Shown here: positions 1 through 8,028 of the stretch, one piece after another
How positions within the stretch are numbered: position 1 is the stretch's first letter
Layout: every line of letters starts with the position of its first letter
From: CAYXAA01 sp964462985
Lineage (GTDB): Bacteria > Pseudomonadota > Alphaproteobacteria > Rhizobiales > Stappiaceae
DNA length: 64,000 nt
Assembly (NCBI GenBank): GCA_964462985.1
Contig: CAYXAA010000017.1
Location: forward strand, 1 to 64,000
Reading direction: 5' to 3'
Notes under the pieces: model-generated
What the model saw: only the letters and a program-made list of their open reading frames with translations
The model's database searches: none
What the model was told of the DNA's origin: nothing
Program-made: the position numbers and the translations under genes

Positions 1-73
<73 letters not shown>

Positions 74-143
74 CGGGAACGGACGTCGCCGGACCGACTG
101 GATAGCCCATTAGCGGTGCGTCGGCAATCGGTTTGTGGTCGCA

Positions 144-1454
144 TCAGGTCGGCACGACGCCACTCCGGGCAAGGACCTCGCCGGCGAGGTAAAGCGAGCC
201 GCAAATCAGGATCCGTGGCGGTTCGCCATCCCTTTCGGCGCAGGCGCGAATGTCGCCGAGCGCGGCCTGGAGACTGCCGAACGGTGTCGCCTCGAGGCCG
301 GCGGCACGGGCGAAGTCGGCGAGATCGAACGGGTCGCGGCCGTTCGTGGTGGTCGTGAGCGGCACCGCGGCGACGTGGCGCACCAGCCCATGGAACGGGC
401 GGAAGAAGCCGACAGGGTCCTTGGTCTTGAGCATGCCGGCAACCATGTAGAGCGGGCGCGACAGCCGCTCCTCCTGTTCGCCCATGAAAGCAGCGACGAC
501 CGCCCCGGCGCCAGGATTGTGGCCGCCGTCGAGCCAGAGCTCCGAGCCGGCGGGGCACATGTCGAGCACTGGACCATGGGTCAGGGCCTGAAGCCGGGCC
601 GGCCAGTCGACCGTCTGCAAGCCGCGCGCGATCGCCGCCTCGTCGGGCAACAGGCCGGTGACGCGCAGCGCGCCAATCGCCATGCCGGCGTTGATCGTCT
701 GATGCTGGCCGGCAAGACGCGGCAGCGGCAGATCGATGAGACCGAGCTCGTCCTGATAGACCAGCCGCCCGTTCTCCTGGCTGGCGATGAAGGTCTCGCC
801 GAAGCTGTTCAGCGGCGTACCGGCTCTGGCAGCGATCGTTGTGATGACCGCCATGGCCTCGTCATCCTGCGGCGCGATCACGCCCGGGCACCCCGACTTG
901 AGAATGCCGGCCTTTTCCATGGCGATTTCCGAAAGCGAGGCACCCAGGTATTTCTCATGATCGAGCGACAGCGGTGTAATCACGCTTGCCAGCGGGCGCT
1001 GCACCACGTTGGTGGCGTCAAGCCGGCCACCGAGGCCGACCTCAAGGAGCAGAACGTCGGCGGGTTCGGCCGCAAATAAGGTCAGCGCCGCCGCAGTGGT
1101 GATCTCGAACAGCGTGATCTCCCCGCCGGCATTCGCATGTTCGCAGTGGTCGAGCGCATCGATCAGCCGCTCGTCCGAGACCAGGCTGCCGCCAAGCCGA
1201 ATGCGCTCGTTGAAGGTGACGAGATGCGGCGACGTGTAGACGTGAACCCGCCGACCTGACGCCTCCAGGATCGCGCGCATCGTGGCCGTCGTCGAGCCCT
1301 TCCCATTGGTGCCGGCGATATGAATGACCGGGGGCAGCCGCCGCTCGGGGTGGCCGAGCGCTGCGAGCAGCCGTTTCATACGGCCGAGCGACAGGTCGAT
1401 CTCACGTGGGTGCAGCGCGAGCAACCGGTCGAGAACAGTGGTCACTTGATCCAT
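144..1454 (-). CDS. folC: Bifunctional folylpolyglutamate synthase / dihydrofolate synthase
   Basis: FolC adds glutamate to dihydropteroate and then to reduced folates in the cytosol, using ATP. The 436-residue product has the usual length. A glycine-rich ATP-binding loop, HIAGTNGKGST, lies near residues 45-55. The Mur-ligase-type segments TSPHLVTFNERI and LEVGLGGRLDATN follow, and LWLDGGHNPGA appears in the C-terminal domain. It is the last gene of the minus-strand run trpA-accD-folC, an order usual in Hyphomicrobiales, and lies 83 bases after accD. The ATG at 1454 starts a protein that aligns from its first residues with the family. Confidence 0.95.
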   Translation of the reverse strand: MDQVTTVLDRLLALHPREIDLSLGRMKRLLAALGHPERRLPPVIHIAGTNGKGSTTATMRAILEASGRRVHVYTSPHLVTFNERIRLGGSLVSDERLIDALDHCEHANAGGEITLFEITTAAALTLFAAEPADVLLLEVGLGGRLDATNVVQRPLASVITPLSLDHEKYLGASLSEIAMEKAGILKSGCPGVIAPQDDEAMAVITTIAARAGTPLNSFGETFIASQENGRLVYQDELGLIDLPLPRLAGQHQTINAGMAIGALRVTGLLPDEAAIARGLQTVDWPARLQALTHGPVLDMCPAGSELWLDGGHNPGAGAVVAAFMGEQEERLSRPLYMVAGMLKTKDPVGFFRPFHGLVRHVAAVPLTTTTNGRDPFDLADFARAAGLEATPFGSLQAALGDIRACAERDGEPPRILICGSLYLAGEVLARSGVVPT

Positions 1455-1537
1455 GCGTGCTCCGTCTCGGCGTTAGCCCGCGCCTTGGAGGCTGCTGTTG
1501 TGGGACGCATACGCGGTGGCTGGGTGCGGGCGGAGCC

Positions 1538-2476
1538 TCATGTCTGACCTGCCGCTGCCGCCGCTTCGACGGGAGGCGTTTCTTCCCCACGCGGAGCCGG
1601 AAGCTCGGCATCGACCGGCGGCTCGACCTTTCGCTTCATCAGGATGCCGCAGAGCCGGGCGATCGTCTCTGGCAAGGCGTGGCGATGGACAACCATGTCG
1701 ACCATGCCGTGATCGCGTAGATATTCCGCGCGCTGGAAACCGTCGGGCAACTTCTCGCGAATGGTCTGTTCGATGACCCGGGGGCCGGCGAAACCGATCA
1801 GGGCACCGGGCTCGGCGATATGGATGTCGCCGAGCATGGCGTAGGACGCTGTGACGCCGCCCGTGGTCGGATTGGTCAGCACCACGATGTAGGGCAGTCG
1901 CGCATCACGCAGCATCTGCACGCCTATCGTCGTTCGCGGCATCTGCATCAACGACAGGATTCCCTCCTGCATCCGCGCGCCGCCAGAGGCGGCAAACAGG
2001 ACAAAAGGCGTGCCGTTCTCGACCGCTGTTTCCATGCCCTTCAGCACCGCTTCTCCGGCGGCCATACCGAGCGATCCGCCCATGAAAGCGAAGTCCTGAA
2101 CCGCTACCGTGATCTCGTCACCGCGCAACTTGCCCCTGGCGACGAGGACGGCATCATCGAGGCCCGTCTTGGTACGGGCTTCCTTGAGGCGGTCCACATA
2201 GCGCTTCTCGTCCCGGAACTTCAGCGGGTCGACAGCGACCTCCGGTGTCTTGACCGTCTCGTAGTGCCCACCGTCGAAGAACAGATCGAGCCGCTTCTTC
2301 GACGGAATGCGCATGTGGTGGCCGGAGTTCGGCACCACCCATTGATTGGCTTCCAGATCCCGGTGAAACACCATCTCGCCGGTTTCCGGGCACTTGATCC
2401 AGAGATTCTCCGGCGTGTCGCGCTTCACCAGGAAGCTGCGAATCTTCGGCCGAACGACGTTGTTGATCCAGTTCAC
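1538..2476 (-). CDS. accD: Acetyl-CoA carboxylase carboxyltransferase subunit beta
   Basis: With AccA this subunit moves the carboxyl group from biotin to acetyl-CoA, making malonyl-CoA for fatty acid synthesis. The 312-residue product starts MNWINNVVRPK and carries the crotonase-like carboxyltransferase core: FMGGSLGMAAGEA, ASGGARMQEG, TNPTTGGVTAS and IGFAGPRVIEQT. The N-terminal region that in E. coli holds a four-cysteine zinc finger keeps only one cysteine here (WIKCPETGE); the others are replaced, as is typical of rhizobial AccD. It lies 61 bases after trpA on the same strand and is probably co-transcribed with it and folC. The C-terminal tail rich in Pro, Glu and Ala (about residues 285-312) looks unstructured. 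Confidence 0.95.
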   Translation of the reverse strand: MNWINNVVRPKIRSFLVKRDTPENLWIKCPETGEMVFHRDLEANQWVVPNSGHHMRIPSKKRLDLFFDGGHYETVKTPEVAVDPLKFRDEKRYVDRLKEARTKTGLDDAVLVARGKLRGDEITVAVQDFAFMGGSLGMAAGEAVLKGMETAVENGTPFVLFAASGGARMQEGILSLMQMPRTTIGVQMLRDARLPYIVVLTNPTTGGVTASYAMLGDIHIAEPGALIGFAGPRVIEQTIREKLPDGFQRAEYLRDHGMVDMVVHRHALPETIARLCGILMKRKVEPPVDAELPAPRGEETPPVEAAAAAGQT

Positions 2477-2537
2477 GGGATATCCGTCCGTTGCTCGGTT
2501 TGAGGTCAGTCCTTATAGCGGCCGTCGCCCGGCGAGA

Positions 2538-3386
2538 CTATCGCGGGACGGACGGTGCCAACCTCGCCTGCGACACGCCGGCGGCAAGCTCGCGCACCAG
2601 CGCACTCACGGCGCCCACGGTATCTGCCGTTGCCCTGCCGCCGTCATCAAGGCTGGCACGAACGGCTTCGACCAGTACGGAGCCGACGACCACACCGTCG
2701 GCGTTGCGACCGATTTCGGCCGCCTGTGCGCCTGACTTGACGCCGAATCCGACCGCCACCGGCAGGTCGGTATGGCCCTTGATGCGGCCGACCGCCGCCG
2801 CCACCCGGTTGGCATCCGGGGAGGCCGAGCCGGTGATGCCGGTGATCGAGACGTAGTAGACAAAGCCGGACGTGTTGGCGAGCACCGCTGGCAACCGGCG
2901 ATCGTCCGTTGTCGGCGTGGCGAGGCGGATGAAATTGAGCCCAGCCTCCATCGCCGGCAGGCAGAGCTCGTCATCCGCTTCCGGCGGAATGTCGACGACG
3001 ATCAGGCCGTCGACGCCGGCGGACTTTGCTTCGGTGACAAAGGCCTTGGGATCGCGCACGTAGATCGGATTGTAATAGCCCATCAGCACTATGGGCGTAT
3101 CGGCATCGCTGCGGCGAAAGGCCCGGACCATGTCCAGTGTCTTCGCCATGGTTTGCCCCGCCTTCAGCGCACGCTGGCTGGAGCGCTGGATCGGCACGCC
3201 TTCGGCCATCGGATCTGAGAACGGCATGCCGAGTTCGATGACGTCCGCGCCGGCGGCCGGTAGCGCATCGAGGATCTGCTGCGACGTCTCGAGGTCGGGA
3301 TCGCCCGCGGTGATGAAGGTGACGAGTGCGGGCCGGCCGGCCTCCTTGCAGGCGGCGAAGCGGCGGTCGATCCGGGTCGGTGTCAT
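2538..3386 (-). CDS. trpA: Tryptophan synthase alpha chain
   Basis: TrpA cleaves indole-3-glycerol phosphate to indole and glyceraldehyde 3-phosphate, and indole is channelled to TrpB. The 282-residue product has the (beta/alpha)8 landmarks: DVIELGMPFSDPMAEG carries the catalytic Glu and Asp (about residues 52 and 61), followed by PIVLMGYYNPIY, GLIVVDIPPEA and PVAVGFGVKSGAQA near the phosphate site. Unlike the usual trpFBA arrangement it is separated from trpB by a DUF1127 gene and 201 non-coding bases, so it probably has its own promoter and leads a trpA-accD-folC unit. Confidence 0.96.
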   Translation of the reverse strand: MTPTRIDRRFAACKEAGRPALVTFITAGDPDLETSQQILDALPAAGADVIELGMPFSDPMAEGVPIQRSSQRALKAGQTMAKTLDMVRAFRRSDADTPIVLMGYYNPIYVRDPKAFVTEAKSAGVDGLIVVDIPPEADDELCLPAMEAGLNFIRLATPTTDDRRLPAVLANTSGFVYYVSITGITGSASPDANRVAAAVGRIKGHTDLPVAVGFGVKSGAQAAEIGRNADGVVVGSVLVEAVRASLDDGGRATADTVGAVSALVRELAAGVSQARLAPSVPR

Positions 3387-3444
3387 AATGTTTCCATCAT
3401 CCAGCGGCGTTCCTCGGCGCGCTCAGGACGCCGGACGTCGTCAG

Positions 3445-3474
3445 GATGTAGGAGGGTGGGGATGGTTCTGTCAA
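3445..3474 (-). promoter_or_regulatory. Possible sigma70 promoter for trpA-accD-folC
   Basis: On the minus strand TTGACA (3474-3469) is a perfect -35 hexamer. It is followed after 18 bases by TACATC (3450-3445), a weak -10. The inferred transcript would have a leader of about 50-60 bases before the trpA ATG at 3386. The -35 is seen directly; the -10 and promoter activity are inferred. Confidence 0.35.
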
Positions 3475-3587
3475 TCCGGCCCTGCGCGCCGCCTGACTTC
3501 CCACCGAGGCGTCGGGTTGATTCTTCAATTCAGAGGCCGAAGCCAGACGGCCGGATGCGACGGAAGCGAGGTCGTCCCGGCGCTGGC

Positions 3588-3770
3588 TTACTCGGTGTCA
3601 AAGCCGGAGCGATAGGCCGCTTGCGGCAGGTCGGTGCGTTTCAGTCCGCGACGGGCGAGGGCAGCATCACTGAGCCGCGACAGTTCCGAATAGGTGGCGT
3701 AGGTCCGGCGGGCGCGGCCGAAGGTGTCAAAGAAGCCGATGATCGAACCGGCAATCGCGCGCGAAACCAT
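3588..3770 (-). CDS. DUF1127 small protein
   Basis: The 60-residue product MVSRAIAGSII...FDTE has the DUF1127 pattern: a short hydrophobic or basic N-terminus, then YSELSRLSDAALARRGLKR. This resembles other alphaproteobacterial DUF1127 proteins, some of which are induced by stress or affect phosphate, arginine or RNA metabolism; the role here is unknown. The start at 3770 was chosen because it has a good ribosome site (GGGAGA, 5-6 bases upstream) and gives the typical length; an upstream in-frame ATG at 3872 would add 34 unrelated residues. It sits alone between trpB and trpA on the same strand, and an 18-bp inverted repeat lies just upstream. Confidence 0.8.
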   Translation of the reverse strand: MVSRAIAGSIIGFFDTFGRARRTYATYSELSRLSDAALARRGLKRTDLPQAAYRSGFDTE

Positions 3771-3791
3771 CAATTTCTCCCGAGATGCAAC

Positions 3792-3836
3792 GTTGTACTG
3801 CAGTGCAATGTCGGCATTATTGCAATGCAGCACAAC
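3792..3836 (-). promoter_or_regulatory. 18-bp imperfect inverted repeat upstream of the DUF1127 gene
   Basis: The plus-strand arm GTTGTACTGCAGTGCAAT (3792-3809) and arm ATTGCAATGCAGCACAAC (3819-3836) are reverse complements at 16 of 18 positions, around a 9-base loop. The repeat lies 22-66 bases before the DUF1127 ATG and 77 bases after the trpB stop. There is no T-run after it in either direction, so it is not a standard intrinsic terminator. An operator for a dimeric regulator or a 5' leader hairpin are the two plausible readings. Confidence 0.5.
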
Positions 3837-3912
3837 GGTCGTTTCGGCATGATCGGTGTGCGCGGAAAGCATAGGGGGCGCTTAGCGGCCCTCGGTTCGG
3901 ACGCTTCGCCCG

Positions 3913-5127
3913 CTAGAGATCGAAGCCGAGAACCTTGCCGACGGTGAAGACGTCCTTGTCGCCCCGGCCGCAAAGATTCATCACGATCACCTGATCGCGG
4001 TTCATGGTTGGCGCGAGCTTGGTGACATGAGCCAGTGCATGGGCCGGTTCCAGGGCCGGAATGATGCCCTCGACCTTTGTGAGCAGCTGGAAAGCGGCGA
4101 GCGCCTCGTCATCAGTCGCCGGCACATAGGCGACGCGGCCGATGTCCTTCAGCCAGGAGTGCTCGGGGCCGATGCCGGGATAGTCAAGGCCGGCCGAGAT
4201 CGAGTGTCCTTCGAGGATCTGGCCGTCGTTGTCCTGCAGGAGATAGGTTCGATTGCCGTGCAGCACGCCGGGCTTGCCGGCGTTGATCGAAGCGCAGTGC
4301 TCATGGCCATCGAGCCCTCTGCCGCCGGCCTCGACGCCGTAGATCGCGACGTCGGGATCGTCCAGGAACGGGTGGAACAGCCCGATGGCGTTCGAGCCGC
4401 CGCCGACGGCCGCCACGACCGCGTCGGGCAGCTTGCCTTCGGCCTCAAGGATCTGCTCGCGCGTTTCCTTGCCGATGACCGACTGGAAATCGCGTACCAT
4501 CTCCGGATAGGGGTGTGGTCCCGCCGCCGTACCGATCAGGTAATAGGTCGTGTCGACGTTGGTGACCCAGTCGCGCAACGCCTCGTTCATGGCGTCCTTC
4601 AATGTACCGGCTCCGGCCGTCACCGGCACGATCTCGGCGCCGAGCAGCTTCATGCGGAACACGTTGGGCTTTTGGCGCTCGACGTCGGTGGCGCCCATGT
4701 AGACGACGCAGGGCAGGCCGAAGCGAGCGCAGACCGTGGCTGTTGCCACGCCGTGCTGGCCGGCCCCGGTCTCGGCGATGATCCGCGTCTTGCCCATGCG
4801 CTTCGCCAGCAGGATCTGGCCGAGGCAGTTGTTGATCTTGTGGCTGCCGGTGTGGTTGAGCTCGTCGCGCTTGAAGTAGATCTTGGCGCCGCCGAGATGC
4901 TCGGTGAGCCGTTCGGCGAAATAGAGCGGCGACGGCCGGCCGGTGTAGTGTGCGTTGAGATGGTCGATCTCCGCCTGATAGCTCGGGTCGGCCTTGGCGT
5001 CCCTGTACGCCTGTTCCAGTTCGAGGATCAGCGGCATCAGCGTCTCGGCGACGTAGCGCCCGCCGAAGATGCCAAAGTGGCCGCGCGCGTCCGGACCGGA
5101 GCGAAGGGTGTTCGGCTGAAGGGTCAT
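3913..5127 (-). CDS. trpB: Tryptophan synthase beta chain
   Basis: TrpB is the PLP enzyme that joins indole and serine to give tryptophan. The 404-residue product contains ELNHTGSHKINNCLGQ with the PLP lysine, AETGAGQHGVATA, the glycine-rich phosphate loop AAVGGGSNAIGLFHPF, and YVPATDDEALAAF and ALEPAHALAHV near the C-terminus, all typical of TrpB1. Its ATG overlaps the trpF stop by 4 bases (ATGA), so trpF and trpB are translationally coupled. The downstream neighbour on this strand is the DUF1127 gene, not trpA. Confidence 0.96.
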   Translation of the reverse strand: MTLQPNTLRSGPDARGHFGIFGGRYVAETLMPLILELEQAYRDAKADPSYQAEIDHLNAHYTGRPSPLYFAERLTEHLGGAKIYFKRDELNHTGSHKINNCLGQILLAKRMGKTRIIAETGAGQHGVATATVCARFGLPCVVYMGATDVERQKPNVFRMKLLGAEIVPVTAGAGTLKDAMNEALRDWVTNVDTTYYLIGTAAGPHPYPEMVRDFQSVIGKETREQILEAEGKLPDAVVAAVGGGSNAIGLFHPFLDDPDVAIYGVEAGGRGLDGHEHCASINAGKPGVLHGNRTYLLQDNDGQILEGHSISAGLDYPGIGPEHSWLKDIGRVAYVPATDDEALAAFQLLTKVEGIIPALEPAHALAHVTKLAPTMNRDQVIVMNLCGRGDKDVFTVGKVLGFDL

Positions 5128-5792
5128 GCTTGCTCTCTTTCCTCGCGCGCTGCCGCGTGCGCCGCGGCGACGAAATCTCTGATCAGCGTTTCGTCCTTGA
5201 CGCCCCTGACGCGTTCGACCCCCGAGGATACGTCCACCGCCGCAACGCCGCTGATCTTGATCGCTTCGGCCACCGTCTTGGGGCTGAGTCCTCCCGAAAG
5301 CATGACGGGAATGCCGAGGTCAAGGCCTCGGAGCAGTGTCCAGTCGAACGCCACACCGTTGCCGCCCGGCAGCACGGCATCCTTGGGTGGCTTGGCATCG
5401 AACAGGAGCCGGTCCACCGAACCGGAATAGGCTCTTGCGGCGGCAATATCATCTTGTCCGGAGATGCCAAGCGCCTTCATGACCTTGACGCCATGGCGCC
5501 GTCTGAGCGCGAGGCAGCGGTCCGGTGTCTCGGCCCCGTGCAGCTGCAGCCAGTCAGGCCGGACCCCGAAGATGATCTGCTCGATCAAGGCGTCGTCAGC
5601 GTCCACCGTTACGGCAACGACCTCCGCACGCTTCCGCGCCCGTTCGCTCAGTTTCGCCGCAACGTCAAGCGACACGTTGCGCGGACTCTTCGCAAAGAAC
5701 ATCAATCCGACCATGCGCGCACCGGCCACAAGTGCGGCGTCCAGCGTGTCCGGCGTCGAGAGGCCGCAGATCTTGACGATAGGCATGGTCAT
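5124..5792 (-). CDS. trpF: Phosphoribosylanthranilate isomerase
   Basis: TrpF catalyses the Amadori rearrangement of N-(5'-phosphoribosyl)anthranilate in tryptophan synthesis. The 222-residue product has VKICGLSTPDTLDAA with the catalytic Cys near residue 9, WLQLHGAETPDRC, LLFDAKPP with the catalytic Asp, and VMLSGGLSPKTVAEAI and AAVDVSSGVERVRGVKD at the C-terminal phosphate site. It is the first gene of the minus-strand trpF-trpB pair; about 150 bases separate it from the divergent response-regulator gene. ATGs at 5792 and 5786 are both possible starts. Confidence 0.95.
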   Translation of the reverse strand: MTMPIVKICGLSTPDTLDAALVAGARMVGLMFFAKSPRNVSLDVAAKLSERARKRAEVVAVTVDADDALIEQIIFGVRPDWLQLHGAETPDRCLALRRRHGVKVMKALGISGQDDIAAARAYSGSVDRLLFDAKPPKDAVLPGGNGVAFDWTLLRGLDLGIPVMLSGGLSPKTVAEAIKISGVAAVDVSSGVERVRGVKDETLIRDFVAAAHAAAREEREQA

Positions 5793-5946
5793 TGCGGTTG
5801 GCTCGATTTGTACGCCAGCCTGTCGTGGCCGAAGGCTGGTAGCTGTGTCAAGCGCAAGTCCGAACCCCTTCTCAACAGAGCCGTGCCGGCGCTATGGTCA
5901 CCTGCCCGACAGATGGAGAACGGAAAACGAAAAGAAAGGGGGTGTT

Positions 5947-6612
5947 GTGCGGCTTCTGGTGGTCGAAGACAACCGCACGCTCGCGGCGGGTCTGAGCGCC
6001 ATGCTGCGGTCGAGCGGCTATGTCGTCGACGCCGTACACGATGGCGAGACAGCCGAGGCCGTACTCGCCGCCCATACCTTCGATCTTGTTGTACTGGATC
6101 TGTCGCTGCCGGACATGGACGGCCTCGAGCTGCTGTCGCGCATCCGCGCGCGCCGCACCGACTGCGCGGTTTTGGTGCTGACGGCGCGTGGCCGGCTCGA
6201 CGAGCGTATCCTTGGCCTCGACAGCGGCGCCGACGACTACATGACCAAGCCGTTCGAGATCGCCGAGCTGGAGGCACGAATCCGCGTGCTCCTGCGGCGC
6301 AAGATTGGGGCGCGGACCAATCGGCTCGAATGCGGGCCGCTGGTGTTCGATCTCGATGTCCGGCAAGCATCCGTCTGCGGTGAGCCTCTCGATCTGCCGG
6401 CCCGCGAACTTTCGGTTCTGCAGATCCTGGTTTCGCGGCCGGAGCACCTCGTTTCCAAGCAAGTGATCGCGGAGAGGCTGACGGAATTCGACGACGAGAT
6501 CTCGGACAATGCGGTCGAACTCTATATCTCGCGGCTGCGCAAGCGCCTGGAGCCGTATGGCCTGAGGATCCGCACAGCCAGGGGTCTTGGCTATGCGCTT
6601 GAGGCCGGCTGA
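5947..6612 (+). CDS. Two-component response regulator, OmpR/TctD-QseB type
   Basis: The 221-residue DNA-binding regulator has a receiver domain (about residues 1-115) with acidic pocket ED at 7-8, phospho-acceptor Asp51 in VVLDLSLPDMDG, LTARG and the lysine in MTKPFE. A winged-helix output domain follows, with ARELSVLQILV, ISDNAVELYISRLRKRL and IRTARGLGYAL. The GTG at 5947 is chosen as start because it places VRLLVVEDN at the N-terminus and has an AGGGGG ribosome site 5 bases upstream; the longer open frame upstream is antisense to trpF. It lies 2 bases before its sensor kinase. Its targets are unknown. Confidence 0.9.
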   Translation: MRLLVVEDNRTLAAGLSAMLRSSGYVVDAVHDGETAEAVLAAHTFDLVVLDLSLPDMDGLELLSRIRARRTDCAVLVLTARGRLDERILGLDSGADDYMTKPFEIAELEARIRVLLRRKIGARTNRLECGPLVFDLDVRQASVCGEPLDLPARELSVLQILVSRPEHLVSKQVIAERLTEFDDEISDNAVELYISRLRKRLEPYGLRIRTARGLGYALEAG

Positions 6613-6614
6613 CG

Positions 6615-8021
6615 ATGAAGCTGAGATCTCTTTCGGCCCGGCTGCTCGTCTGGCTGCTGCTGCCGCTCAGCGTTCTGGCGAGCCTCGCGCTCGCCGACAC
6701 CTATCGCGAGGCCCGGGCAACCGCCAATGCGGTGTTCGACCGCGTGCTCGCCGGATCGGCGCTCGCCATCGCCGAGCGCGTAACCGTCAATTCAACCGGT
6801 GCGCTGGAAGTGGATGTCCCCTACGTCGCCCTCGAAATGTTGACCAGCGCCGCGGAGGATCGCGTGTTTTATCGCGTGGAAGGGCCGCAGGGAGCTTTCG
6901 TTACAGGGTACCGCCAGCTTCCCGTGCCGGAAGGCGAGGGGGAGGCCGCGATTGCAAGCCTGCCGCGCTTTGCGGATGCCGAGTTTCGGGGCGATGCGAT
7001 CCGAGTCGCCGTGCTGTCCGGGGCAGCCTCCTCCACCGAGAAATCTATCCCGTTCCGCGTCGCCGTCGCCGAGACCGTCACGGCGCGCCGCTCGCTGGCC
7101 CGCGACATCCTGCTGCGATCCGCGGCGCGACAAGGGCTTCTGATCGCCATTGCCTCCGCTGCCGTGTTTTTCGGCGTGCGCCGGGCGCTGAGGCCGCTCG
7201 CCAAACTTGAGCAGGCGATCGACCGCCGCAGCCCCAACGACCTCCGGCCGCTGCACCATAGCGTGCCGCAGGAGGTCGAACGGCTCGTCGGCGCGATCAA
7301 CAGCTTCATGGTTCGCCTGTCGGCCGCGCTGGAAGCACTCAGGCACTTCACCGGCAATGCCTCGCATCAGTTGCGCACCCCGCTCGCGGTCATCCGCACC
7401 CAGATCGAACTTGCCCGGCGCTCGGAGAACGTAGATGCGGCACGACAGGCGCTGGCCGATGCCGATGCCGCCGTGGTCCAGAGCGAGCGCACACTGGCGC
7501 AGCTGCTGCTATTGGCGCGGGTTGATGAAGCGGCGGTTGACAGGGTCGATACGGCGCAATTCGACCTTGCTGCCATCGCCCGGGACGTCGCTGCTGAACT
7601 CGAGCCACGGGCCGTCCGGGCCGGGCTCGACCTCGGCTTTGAACACGACGGTGGAAGGCCACTTTATGTTTCCGGCAACGCGATGCTGCTGATGGAACTG
7701 CTGCGGAACCTGGTCGAGAACGCGATCGCCTATGCCGGCCGCGGTCATCGCGCAACGGTCCGCGTCGGATCTGAGGGCCAACGCACCGTGCTGGAGGTCG
7801 AGGACGACGGACCGGGCATCGCCCCGGAACGCCACGGCCAGGCTCTCGCGCGCTTCGTCCGGCTCAAGCCGGATGCGGGCGGGGGTGCAGGTCTTGGCCT
7901 CTCGATCGTCAAGGAAATTGTCGACCTGATGCAGGCAGAACTCATGTTGCTCACCCCGGAAGGTGGCAGGGGACTGTTGGTGAGGGTCGCGTTTCAGCCG
8001 GCGACGACCGAGACCGAGTGA
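6615..8021 (+). CDS. Sensor histidine kinase, TctE-like
   Basis: The 468-residue inner-membrane kinase partners with the preceding regulator. A first membrane segment (about residues 10-28) is followed by a periplasmic region of about 135 residues resembling the 2CSK_N sensor domain of TctE/QseC kinases. A second membrane segment is at about 172-192. His251 in ASHQLRTPLAVIR is the phospho-acceptor. The ATPase domain shows ELLRNLVENAIAYA (N box), VEDDGPGIAPE (G1) and GAGLGLSIVKEI (G2). TctE kinases often sense tricarboxylates, but no tctABC genes are adjacent, so the signal is unknown. It converges on glpD with only 7 bases between the stops. Confidence 0.9.
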   Translation: MKLRSLSARLLVWLLLPLSVLASLALADTYREARATANAVFDRVLAGSALAIAERVTVNSTGALEVDVPYVALEMLTSAAEDRVFYRVEGPQGAFVTGYRQLPVPEGEGEAAIASLPRFADAEFRGDAIRVAVLSGAASSTEKSIPFRVAVAETVTARRSLARDILLRSAARQGLLIAIASAAVFFGVRRALRPLAKLEQAIDRRSPNDLRPLHHSVPQEVERLVGAINSFMVRLSAALEALRHFTGNASHQLRTPLAVIRTQIELARRSENVDAARQALADADAAVVQSERTLAQLLLLARVDEAAVDRVDTAQFDLAAIARDVAAELEPRAVRAGLDLGFEHDGGRPLYVSGNAMLLMELLRNLVENAIAYAGRGHRATVRVGSEGQRTVLEVEDDGPGIAPERHGQALARFVRLKPDAGGGAGLGLSIVKEIVDLMQAELMLLTPEGGRGLLVRVAFQPATTETE

Positions 8022-8028
8022 AATTGTC

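Noticed and set aside
5789..6700. Minus-strand frame of about 300 residues opposite the response regulator
   Set aside because: Low-complexity Arg/Ser/Ala sequence without domain features; the receiver and winged-helix motifs are on the plus strand.
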